This document shows positions 32,460-42,857 of a stretch of DNA of 64,000 nt, piece after piece. The first letter of the stretch is position 1, and every line of letters starts with the position of its first letter. Position numbers and translations under genes: made by a program. This DNA is from Gaeumannomyces sp. JS-464 (taxonomy: Eukaryota; Ascomycota; Sordariomycetes; Magnaporthales; Magnaporthaceae), in the NCBI GenBank assembly GCA_002197995.1, contig NGZR01000002.1:2294001-2358000 (forward strand), given 5' to 3'. The notes beneath the pieces were generated by a model. The model searched no databases. It was not told the origin of the DNA and was given only the letters and a program-made list of their open reading frames with translations.

Positions 32460-33177
32460 TCAAACATGTCCGTCACATCCACCGGGCTGCAGATCGAGCA
32501 GCTGGCGGATAGCCTGCCGCACGCCCTCAAGCTCCTGCTTGACATCGGACGCGAAGTCGTACGCGTCTTTACGCGCTTGAGCGATCTCGTTCTGTAGGGT
32601 GGCGATGATGACGTCTTGTCTCTCAGCCTTGCGCTTCAGGAGCCGAATGTGCTGCGATGGCGGCAGCTTCTTGGGGGCCTTGGGGACGGCAAGGCCATTC
32701 CCGCTCTCAATTTCCGTTGCATCGACAACGGGACACGAAGAGGTTGAGGAGGTCGCCTCAGCTTGATCGCTAGCGATGACATCGCTGTGCTGAGCCGGGC
32801 CCGACTCTTCGGCGACGGCCATCTTTCTGGTCTCCTTCGCGGACTCCAAATATCAAATTAGCTCTAGCATAATCAAGCCTCGGAATTACCGGGCATGGCG
32901 GTGGACTTTGGTGGCTGGGGGCCGGCACCCTGTCGAACAATACCTTCTCGGCATGGACTTCCAGGACGTCTTGTGCCCAGGCTTCCGCGTCCGCCCGCCT
33001 CTTGGCGTCGGCATTGAGCTCGGTCTGACGCTCCTTCAGGTACCGCCTCCTCGCCTTCTTCTCCATCTTCATCTCGGGCTTTCTCTTGAAGATCTTGGCC
33101 ATATGCTCAGCCCGGGACTCAGGGATTGAGGGACCTGGTTTGGGCTTCTTGCTTCTGTCCGATCGTTTCTTTGCCAT
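32460..33177 (-). CDS. Basic coiled-coil protein, unknown
   Basis: The likely start is the ATG at 33177 (MAKKRSDRSKKPKPGPS); an in-frame ATG at 33270 is possible. The first exon is very basic: HMAKIFKRKPEMKMEKKARR, then RYLKERQTELNADAKRRADA. It ends at a GTAATT donor near 32889. The second exon starts near 32850 after an AG (SAKETRKMAVAEESGP) and holds a Ser/Thr/Glu-rich linker and a coiled coil (QHIRLLKRKAERQDVIIATL, then QNEIAQARKDAYDFASDVKQ), ending PGGCDGHV. I do not recognise it. Basic start plus coiled coil would suit a nucleic-acid-binding protein. It is the last gene before the RIP-mutated block. Confidence 0.55.
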
Positions 33178-33270
33178 TTTTTTCTGGTCCTTGTGGTTGT
33201 CGCTGGGTTGAGTGATTTGTTTTTGTTCTGGTTGTCGGTCGCCTGTCGGATCTTTATCAAACTTGCACAT

Positions 33271-34687
33271 AGGGGCCTGTCCTAAACTATCGGTTTTTTT
33301 GGTTTTTTAACCCCCCTGCCGGTTTTTTGGCTTCAAATAAGTTTATTTCTCGACGTGGAGACAACGCCCGGGGTAGCCCTGTGCCCGTTAATATATATTT
33401 GGGCCTGATTTTCGGTGGGTTCACATGCCGGGGATACAGGGAACGTCTATATATAAAAAGCAAAGGGTACAGACGATCAAAATAAAAGCCATTCCCAAAT
33501 ATAACAACGGCCCGTGCAAAATCGTGATCCAGGGTCAAAGCAGGCCCGAATAGCCTCACTTTCTGGCGGATCCAAAAGGTCCTGGGGCCGGCGGTAGGCT
33601 CGTCTGAAAGCCTAAAAGCTAGAGATTCCCGTAGTATATAAGGGGGAGCCTCCAGCAGTTCGGATTTAAATATAGAAAAGGTATCACAAAGGCTAATCTA
33701 CCTACCAACCCTACTTCCGGTACCATGCCTCGTCAACTGTCCCTCCGCCTCCGTTAAAGGGCCTGGCAAAGTGGGTGGCGACGGGGATATGCATATAAAA
33801 GAGGAAAAGATGACGGACCTTCCGCTGGAACAAGGCCCGGGAGGTGCGAGGGGAGATTGCCATTGGATAGAACAAAAAAAGACGAGTTAAACGGTATATT
33901 TAATATTCCCAATGGATAGAAATTGCGGTTAAAATCGACGAGTTGCTTATCCCTACTGCCTCGACTTAACCCGGATCCCCTTCTCTTTATATCCGGCGGC
34001 CGGCCTTAAGCCGGATTAAAGGTTACACGTGGCGTACAAGGGCTGCATTTACGCGACTCGTTACCCTGGTTAAAAAGCTACTTTTGGCGGGTTTGGAGCT
34101 ATATTTATTAAGCTTTTACAAGAGCCAAAAAGCCTTTAGCACGGATTTAAAAACCGGTTTTTAAGCGGTTTTTAAAAATAGTACGGAAAACTAAAAACCC
34201 CAGTTTACTTTAAGACAAACCCTAGGTTGTAACCTTCTTTTGGAAAAATTTTCCTATCGGACCCGCTGTTAAGGTGCCGCTAAGAAGCGTAGCTATTTTT
34301 GGTATCCGGGCTACCAAAATAAGCCGGAATCGCTATGTGAGCTTTAATAAACCATTTGGCTTTATTTTGCCCGCGTTCGCCGGCGTTCTTTTAACAACGA
34401 CGACGGCGACGTAACTGGGTTAAAAGTGCAAAAAAGGCTGGCAAAGGTTTCGGGGTGCCTATTACCAGCTAATAAAAAAGTTTACACCTTTCGCAATTAA
34501 AAACGCGTTTTACGGGTGTTAATTTTTAATTATTCGTTATTTTAACCTTTTCGCGTAATTTAACCGCTTTTTTAATTTCCTTTCGTTTTCGTTTTACGGA
34601 TATTTAATACGCGTTAAAACGATTTAAACGTATAAAAAGCTGTTAACCGGTAAACAATTAGCTATTTTAAACGAAAAGCTAACCCGG
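33271..34687. other. Edge of repeat block, probable unresolved transposon
   Basis: Normal composition gives way to AT-rich DNA with TAA-filled frames between about 33290 and 34200. The first 600 bases are only lightly mutated. No transposon domain could be read. The sharp change just after the coiled-coil gene suggests a repeat boundary near 33273. Confidence 0.4.
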
Positions 34688-35334
34688 TGTTACAATTAAA
34701 GGGTTTGCTTTTAAAGTAAGGCACTTTAAAAGTGGTTTAAACAGTATGGCTTAATTAAAAGTGCAAAAAAAACACGTAATTAAAAGACAATTTAATTGCT
34801 TGCTTTAAAGGATGCTTAAAAGCCAATTTAGGTTAACTAATGCCAAAGTTTTAGCCAAAGCTATTTGGGACAGTAAGAAATCCATTTTTTATATACGCGT
34901 TTTTTGCTTTTAGTGATTTTTTAAAAGCGGAGTGGGAGCTTATCCGCTTTAGCCTTTTTTTTAACGTTTCGGGCCACTAAGCTTTTGCCCCGCTTTTAGC
35001 CTTTTATGTTTAGTTATAACATTAAGTTTCCCTTTTAAACTAAATCCTTTTAACTATACCTCGCTGCCCCGCTTTTCGTTAACCGGTAAATACTTTCTTT
35101 TTTTACCATTTCTTTTTTCTTTTTTTAATTAACAAAATGTTTAATCGGGTGCGAAAACGTCTTTTCGCGAAAAAAACCTTTTAACGTAAGGATTTGCTTA
35201 TTTAAATCGTTTTTTCGTCCGTCGAAATGCTTTTTTGCTTTTTTTATTACGAGATTTTAAAACGTAAAAAGTGCGAAGCCTTTTTAAAACTTATCGCGGT
35301 GCGTAAAATGTTTTGGTCGAAACTGTTCCAGTTA
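34688..35334 (-). mobile_element. Ty3/gypsy 3' fragment (LTR plus accessory region), element D
   Basis: A reversed LTR lies at 34688-35021: its TGTTACAATTAAAG start is the complement of the LTR ends at 49828 and 62041, and it ends ..TATAACA. It is followed by the complement of the polypurine tract. From 35130 the plus strand repeats the region upstream of the 3' LTR of elements A and B, including the start of their antisense accessory ORF (GTGCGAAAACGT and the AAAAAGTGCGA segment). The fragment stops at 35334, where pogo copy 3 begins. Confidence 0.7.
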
Positions 35335-36225
35335 ACGTGGTTTACCACCAAGTGAAATACATTAGCGAATGGAACACCTATACCCGACTTCTAGTTAATC
35401 GACGCGCATGCTAATTTAACAACGTTAAAAATTCATTTAAACTATTCGAAATTATATATATCGGACATTTTTACTTTTTCCTAACAAATGCGCGTATTAT
35501 GTCCGGTTTTACCGCAAATGCTATATCGCCGACGAGTTATAATCGCCCTTTTTTTTATCTTTTATAATCGCGCATTTTTTACTGTAATTATTTATTTAGC
35601 TTTTTTTAGTTTAAAACATTTCGTACCTCGTTTATAGTAAGTAATTTTTCGAATTAAACACGTGTTTTTTTAGCCTTTCGGCGTTTGCTAAGTGCTTCGT
35701 TCGCTTTTCGTAATTTAAAGCACTTTTTTTTAAAAAGGTTAACCTAATGCATAATTGCTTTAGCCTTTTTCGTTAATTGGTTTATAACCGTTAATATGGG
35801 TGTTAAAAAACTGCTTTAGTAATTAGAAATTTAAGTTTTAATATGTTTAAATTGCGAAGTTGCGTTTTTAACTCTTTAAAGCGTTTTAAAAGTTTAAAGT
35901 TTAGCGTCGTTTAAAAGCTCCTTCGAAAAAGTTAAAGTTTATAACTTTATATTTAGCTTTTTTAAAACCGAACCTAGATTAACACAAGTAAAACCAGCTT
36001 TTTAAAAACCTTTTTAAATGTTTTTTTCGGTTATAAAATTAAAAAAATGCCGCTTTAAACGCCGAAAAAAACTCGATTTTAATTACGTGGTTAACGTGCA
36101 ACCTTATTAAATTTTCGATTTGTTAACCGTACGCTTTTTTTAACGGGTTAAAACATTTAACGTTAAACGGTTAAAAAAAGTAAAACGAATATGGAAATAT
36201 GCAAAACGTAATAATTGTTAATCCA
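35335..36225 (-). mobile_element. Pogo-type transposon, truncated, copy 3
   Basis: The element starts ACGTGGTTTACC after a TA (35333-35334) and continues with the complement of the transposase 3' end seen in copy 1, including the zinc-knuckle region near 35500. Similarity stops near 36225, about 0.9 kb in, with no second terminal repeat. So only the transposase C-terminal half remains. Confidence 0.7.
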
Positions 36226-36954
36226 CGTAATTAGCGCGTGCATCGAAGGAAACCCCACGTTTCGTAAAACAGCAAGTTTATAAACCGTGCGCTTCCACGA
36301 GCTTATAAATAAAGATTTTGCAATCCTTTTTTTATAATTAAATTCCTTTTTAAATATGCATTATTACAAATACTAATTCCAAATTTATAAATTTTTATTT
36401 ATTCCTTTTGGAAATTTTCGTGCTTATAAAAGTACCACTCCTATTAACAGTAATTAGTGTTATTTAAAAAGGTAACACAAATAAGTAAAATAAAAGGTTT
36501 AACCGTTTAATACTTTTTTTTAAAACGATTAAGTTAAACGGAAAAGCTTAAAAGTAAAAAAAATTGTATTTCACTGCTTAGTAACGCGTTATATACGAGT
36601 TAATCGAATAATAAAAGCACCTTTTTAAAACAAGCGATTAAACTTTTGTTTGTAAAATTTAAACAATTGTGAAAAAAACGTTACGTAATCCTTTTAAGCA
36701 CTTTTTTAAAGCAAGCGATTAAACTTTTAAATCGATTACCCAAACGATATTACTCGTTAACCTTTACCGATAACATGTTCGACAATTCGAAATAATAAGC
36801 GAAAAAGCTTAATAATAAGCAACGTATAATTATAAAAAGCACGCTTTTATTATACGACCTTTTTAAGTTTTTAGCATAAAATATTAACATTTTTTTAACA
36901 AGCTTTTTTTATAGTTTTAAAAAATTACTTAACGAAGTTTCCATTGTTCGCCGG
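36226..36954. other. RIP-degraded sequence of unknown origin
   Basis: AT-rich DNA, dense in stops, with CpG retained and CpA rare. It probably belongs to the older element into which the solo LTR at 36955 inserted. No domain was readable. Confidence 0.4.
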
Positions 36955-37135
36955 TGTTATAGGTTAAGGCTGGCAGCCTTACCCTAATTGCCAAAGCTAT
37001 GCCTTGTGACTTGTATATAGCTCCCTTCGTGGCACAAAGCTTCCGGCAAATAGGACCTTTCCTTTTAGCAGTTGAATTTATCACTCCTTTTGGCTCCCCA
37101 ACGCAACGACCCCCTTTTAGGCCCAGCCTATTACA
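36955..37135. mobile_element. Solo LTR, 181 bp, with TSD GCCGG
   Basis: The segment begins TGTTATAGG and ends CCTATTACA (TG...CA with short inverted ends). It is bracketed by the 5 bp direct repeat GCCGG at 36950-36954 and 37136-37140. Its base composition is normal (for example CCTTGTGACTTG), with no sign of RIP, although it sits in heavily mutated DNA. It is therefore a young insertion reduced to one LTR by recombination. The parent family is not present in the window. Confidence 0.85.
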
Positions 37136-37140
37136 GCCGG

Positions 37141-37655
37141 AACGTATAAATGTTTAAAACACTGCTTTTATACGAAAACACGTATAGTAATAACCTTTTA
37201 AACGACGTATTTAAAGATTACGAAAGGTGGGAAGCAACGCATTTCGAAAACTTTAATTAGCGGATCGCTCGAATTTTCCGCATGTATTTAAAAAATTATA
37301 GGATTTTAATCCCCGGTCCGCTAAAAAGAAAGCTTAACGAAAAACTTATACAAGTTATGCAATAAAAGTTAATTTTTAAAATAACTTTATTAATTAAATT
37401 ACAGCCTTTTTTTTTTTTTTTTAAAAATCGCACGAATTTTAAAACAATTATTTAATCGACGTTTTAAATATTTTTTTAAAAAAAACGCCGCGCTTTTTTT
37501 TTTTTATAAATAAAACTATAATTAAACGGGAAATTAACCGAAATAAAATCCAAAAATTATTAAACCGGCGGTTTAAAAATTTATCACGTTTCCGAAAACA
37601 ATTTTTAAGCTTTTTTACAAATATAATGCTTATTTCCCCTTTTTATAAAAACACT
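37141..37655. other. RIP-degraded sequence of unknown origin
   Basis: This continues the mutated host DNA of the solo LTR up to the next pogo element. No domain was readable. Confidence 0.4.
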
Positions 37656-37657
37656 TA

Positions 37658-39586
37658 ACGTAGTTTAACAGCGAGTAGATTACCGCAGCGAGTGGATTAC
37701 CGCAACGAGTGGATTACCGCAGCGAGTGGATTACCGCAGCGAGTGGATTACCGCAGCGAGTGGATTACTTACACCCGACTTCCGGTTAATTAACGCGCAT
37801 ACTAACCTAATAACGCTAAAAATCCATTTAAATTACTCGGAACTATATACATCGAACGTTTTTACTTCCTTTTGGCAAATGCGCGCATTGTATCCGGTTT
37901 TGCCGCAAATGCCACATCGCTAACGAATCGTCGTCGCCCTTTTTTCCTAACCTTTATAATCGCGCATTTTTTAATATAATTGCCCATTTAACTCCTTTTG
38001 GTTTAAAGCATTTCGTACTTTTTCGATAATATATAACCCTTTTTATCGAACACGCGTTTTTTTGGCCTTTCGGCGTTTGCTTAGCGCTTTGTTCGCTTTT
38101 CGTAATTTAAAGCACTTTTTTTTCAAAAGGTTAACCCGATGTATAATTGCTTTAGCCTTTTTCGTTAATTAGTTTATAACCGATAGTATAAATAACGAAA
38201 AGCTGCTTCGGTAATTGAAAATTCGAGTTTTAATATATTCGGATTGCGAAGTTGCGTTTTTAACTATTTAAAGCGTTTTAAAAGTCCAAAATTCGGCGTT
38301 ATTTAAAGGCTTTTTTTAAAAAAGTTAAAGTTTGTAACTTTATATCCAGCTTTTCCAAAACCAAATCCGAATTAAAAAAAGCAAAGCTAGCTTTTCGGAA
38401 ACCTTTTTAAATGTTTCTTTTGGTTATAAAATTAAAAAATGCCGTTTTAAACGCCGAAAGGAATTCGACCTTAGTTAGGTGGTTAACGTATAACTTTATT
38501 AGGTTTTCGATTTGTTAACCGTACGCTTTTTTTAGCGGGCTAAAACATTTAACGTTAAACGGTTAAAAGAAATAAAACGAATACGAAGGCATACAAAGCG
38601 TAATAATATTATATTTTTAATAATAAAGCTCGAAATCCGTTAAATGGTAGCTTTTATACCCGTTTAGCATTAATAAACGATAAAAGCTTTTTATGCGCAA
38701 TGCGATATGTTTATCGAAATGCTAAATCCATTTTAAACCGAGCTCGTTCGTAATCCACCCGTTAACATTCGTTAAAATAACCTAATCGCGTGAAAAGTCG
38801 GTTTTCGAATACCAATTAGCTAAATAGTATTGCCTTTTAACGATAATAAAAAAAAATCGCTTAGCCGCAATAATTAACCTTTTAAATAATTATAGCTTAT
38901 TTCCGGTTGCTAAGCTAAACCAGCTTTGTTTTATTACGGCCTTTTAATATTGTAATAATTATAACGGCGGCGATTATACCTATAAAAAAGCCGGTTTTGT
39001 TAAAATTGTAAATATTATTATCCAAAATGCTATATTTAGCTATAATGTTTCGTATAAAGTCGAATTACGCAAAAACGAGCTTGGGATTTTCGCATTTGGC
39101 CTTTTAGTAATCGTATTTTCGAATTTAACGCGTACCGAGTTCCAAGCGGCGTTTAACGAACTTTTCGATTTAAAACTTGCTAACGGTGCTCGCGTCGCGT
39201 TCGGCGAGCAATCGGTTAATTATAGCTTTAATACTAAAAAGCTAGGAAGGAAACGCGCGAAAATCCAGCTTAAATATGTATTTAATAAGCGGCTTTTTTT
39301 CGAATTTTGTTAATTTCCGTAATTTCGGCATGGTATTACGTCGAGCAGGTTAGCCGCTTTTGCGCCGGGCAAAAGTTAAATAGTTAACCGCGTAAATTTT
39401 AGCTGCATTCCGAACGTTTAACTTTGGATTCGAATTAATAGCATAAAAGGCTAAAATAACCTTGCTTTCGTTGCTTATATTTGCTATTATTTGCTGTGGA
39501 AATATTTGCGGGTGAAATTTAATTAACGCGTAAACGCGTATTAGTAATCCACTCGCTGCGGTAATCCATTCGCTGTTAAACTACGT
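37658..39586 (-). mobile_element. Pogo-type transposon, RIP-degraded, copy 4
   Basis: A 1929 bp element flanked by TA (37656-37657 and 39587-39588). Its ends begin ACGTAGTTTAACAGCGAG and finish CGCTGTTAAACTACGT. The transposase reads on the minus strand: its N-terminal part is at about 39330-38990 and its C-terminal zinc-knuckle part near 37900. It is clearly related to copies 1 and 2 inside, but its terminal repeats are different beyond the first bases and carry a 17 bp tandem repeat. Confidence 0.8.
37671..37768. repeat. 17 bp tandem repeat in pogo copy 4 terminus
   Basis: Nearly six copies of GCGAGTGGATTACCGCA lie just inside the left end of the element (37671, 37688, 37705, 37722, 37739 and 37756). 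The right end (39545-39576) has fewer than two copies, in inverse orientation. Similar short copies (AACGAGTGGATTAC) occur inside copy 2 near 51600. Confidence 0.9.
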
Positions 39587-39588
39587 TA

Positions 39589-42444
39589 TGCTAAAAAGCG
39601 CATTAATTTTTTTGTTATTTTTTTTATTAAATTAGCGGCTTTTACCATTTAATTAATCGGCAGTTTTTTAAGCACTTTTAACCCGTTAATTTGCATTTTT
39701 AACCAGCCAATTTGCGGATTTATAAGCGCTTTTAATTAATTAATTTTTAATTTTGCCGATTTTTAAAACCACCGTTATATTAAAATCCTATTTCGATTAA
39801 TACATATAATAAAAAAATCGTGGAAAATCCATTTAACCGATTAAAAAGTACAAATTGTAACGACATTACGCTTTTAATACGGAACCCCGATACGTGCAAA
39901 ATCCTAATATAAGCAACTCTTTTTAAAAAGGTGTTTAACGCTACCGTCGATAAAAGTTTAATAAAAGTATTTTAAAACGCGTAAAATAAAAAGTATAGTT
40001 ATTCCGGTAATTTATACGATATTTTAAACGATAAGATTTTGTTTTTAGCAATTATATGCGAAACTTTTAAAATACCATTTTTATAGCTTTATACGATTTT
40101 TTTCAGCATTTTAAAGCAAAGCTAAGCAATAATATACTTAATATATCGGTATTAGTTTTACCTTTTAAAAATTTACATAATTTTTAAAAAGCACTTTAAT
40201 ATTAAAGTTAACCGATTATTATATTATACGAATTAAAACTCGATTACTTTTTAAATAATTCGTTTAAAAATCGCTAATGTGAGCAAATTTAGTATAGCGG
40301 TTTTACAAGCCTTTTTAAATAAATTACAAACTTATTAACGCGTTTTTAGCCCGTTTTATTAAAACGAAAACCAGTTTATTATAAGCACTTTACGAGCAAT
40401 TTAAAGCATGCCGAAGTTTAAAACCGTTTTTATAAATCCTAGCTGGATTTTTAAAAGCTTATTTTTCTAATTAAAAAGCATTTTGCAAATAAAGGAAAAC
40501 GCACGCATTTTTAGCATTTATTTTGTAAAACGGAAGTTTAAAAATTACAAAAATCGTAAAAAGGATAATAAAAGTTAAAACTAAACATATAAACTTAAAT
40601 CCTTTCGATTAAGCCTTCGTTTACGCTTATATATACGCGGTTATTAAATTTGCAAAAGGCCGGATTGCAAATCGATACGCTATTTTTTTTAAAAATAACG
40701 ACGATTTAAAAAGCAATAAAAAGCATAAAAAAAGGCAAAAAACAAACCACGCAAAAGGTACACTTAATTTTTTGCATTAATAAAGCCCGAAAACACCGAC
40801 GAAAAAAATAGCCATTTTTTAATTTTAACGATTAAAAAACAAAAAAAAAGGATTATAAAGCAGTTACTTTATAACTTTTGTTATAACCGCGTACTTAATT
40901 AAAAAGGCTTTTACTTACCGTATTTATAAACGTTAAAACTCGGGATTTAACAAGGTTTATTTTTATGTTTTTACTAGTTAAATGTTAATTTAATACAAAA
41001 TTCGAAGCATTAAGCAATAATAAAAAATCATTCCAAATATAAATGCAGTAATAACCTTTACGGTTAAAAAGGATTAAATCCACGCAATTTAACGTTATAA
41101 GCCAAATTTCGTTATTAATATAAACGGGTATAAAAAACGCGTAATTTTCGAATTAGGAAAAGCCGTTTTTAACATTGGAAAAATTACTATTTCGACCCCG
41201 ATCGGCCAAATAACGTTTTTCGTAATTCCAATTCCAACTTTTTTCCTGCTATGCTTTACAAATATAAATGCATTACACGTTTACTTAAATAACACGCGTA
41301 ACGAGCTTATAAAAAACGACGGTACGCGCGTTTTAATTATAAAAAAGCACGGCTATTTTTAGTTTTTTTTCGATAACGTAACCCACGTTACGACGGCAGT
41401 TAGCTTTATAACGAAAACAAAAATCGCGAAAGCAGTTTTTTTTTTTACAAAAGTTAAGCTAAAACGCGTATATAAGCGCTTTAAACACCTATTTATTAAT
41501 AAACTTTAAAACGTTTTAAAACGTGCAAAACACGAGGCTAATCGCGACGCTTTCGCAATAATTAATCGAATGTGCTATTTTTGTTAAAAAAAAGGTTTTA
41601 CATTATAACGCTTTTAATTTAAACTTTAAAACGATATCGATTTTAACCACGAAATAATTACAAACGTGTTTTATATTAATTATAAGCTAATTTTTTACGT
41701 AATCGATACGAGCGTAACTTTTAATACTATAACGCTTATTAAAACATATCGGTAAAAAAACGTGGGAAGCTTTTAAACGGTGCTAAATTAACGTTTATTT
41801 AAAGCCTTTTAACGTAATTTTTCACGATATTAGTATTAACTTCGCCGTAAGCGAATTTTAAACGAAAGCAAAGCTTTTTAAAATTACTTATAAACAGGTT
41901 TTAATCGAAACGCATTAATTAATTGGTAAAATTAAAAAAAAACAGTACGCTTTTTTACGCCGGGCTTTTAATATTATCCAATAAAAGTGCCTAATTATCC
42001 ATTTCGAATTAGTGCTTTAAAAAGCAGTAAAAGCTGTAAATAATACGGCCGGCTTTAACGGATTTATTTTTATATTGCTCGTTTTTAAAGCAATGCTTTA
42101 AATTAATAACGAATCGCTATTTTTACAAACCTAGGTATAAAAAGCCGTTATAATTAAAAAAGCTATAGCAAAAATCCAAATTTTACACGATAAGCGACGT
42201 ATGCAAAAAGCACTGGTTGCACGTAACGAACCGAATATAAAACGGGTATTTCCGAGCTTTTTAACTTTATAAAGCAAAATTTTAATATTTTAAGAAAAAA
42301 ACGAATGGCAAAGCCCGTATAAGGTTTTATTTATAATAAACACGTTAATTACGGTAAAAACGATTAATAACAACGCGACTTTTAAAAGCACGGTAGTTAA
42401 ACTTTATTATAAAGCAAAAAAACCTATCGTGCAAAAATCCAAAA
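39589..42444 (+). mobile_element. Older retroelement with copia-like integrase region, RIP-degraded
   Basis: From about 41330 to 42440 the plus strand, ignoring stops, reads like the integrase and C-terminal part of a large fungal polyprotein: THVTTAVSFITKTKIAK, LKRVYKRFKHLFINK, AKHEANRDAFAIINRMCYFC, FNHEIITNVFYINYK and ending near KTYRAKIQK. I recognise this as the polyprotein type usually labelled Ty1/copia in fungi, but I rate the class as tentative. Element A inserted at 42445. The continuation beyond 49833 shows no readable domain. Confidence 0.5.
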
Positions 42445-42449
42445 AGTAG

Positions 42450-42857
42450 TGTTACGACCAGCATGCAAGCCTTTTAAAACAATAAAGCAAAAAAAAGCCC
42501 GAAGTGGTGCTTCCGCCCCGCTTTAATTACGTAAAGTTATATAAACCAAAAAGAATTATGGATTTATAATAAAGCAATAAATCCAAAAAGATTTGTAAAT
42601 TTATGGCAAAGTTATAAATTTAACCCAATATAAAGCAAAAAGCAACGTGTATATAAAGGATAAATTTCCTATTATTTTAAGTAGCTTTAACTAAAACTTC
42701 GGCATTAGTTAACCTAAGTTAGCTTTTAGGCATTTTTTAAAGCAAGCAATTAAATTATCCTTTTAAATTACGTAATCCCTTGTTTACCAGCTTTAGCGAT
42801 ATTATTCTTTTTACCCCCGAAGTGCTTTATTTTAAAAGCAAACCTTTAATTATAACA
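42450..42857 (+). repeat. 5' LTR of element A
   Basis: 408 bp, starting TGTTACGACC and ending TATAACA (RIP form of TGTAACA). It matches the 3' LTR at 49418-49828 over its whole length, with many C-T and G-A differences. Confidence 0.9.

Noticed and set aside
33287..33559. 90-residue minus-strand ORF at the repeat border
   Set aside because: No recognisable protein pattern; it lies in lightly mutated probable transposon DNA.
37671..37768. CRISPR-like spaced repeat
   Set aside because: The 17 bp units are directly adjacent without spacers, in a eukaryotic transposon end; it is a minisatellite.
37726..37923. 65-residue plus-strand ORF
   Set aside because: It is made of the 17 bp tandem repeat plus the complement of the transposase end in pogo copy 4.
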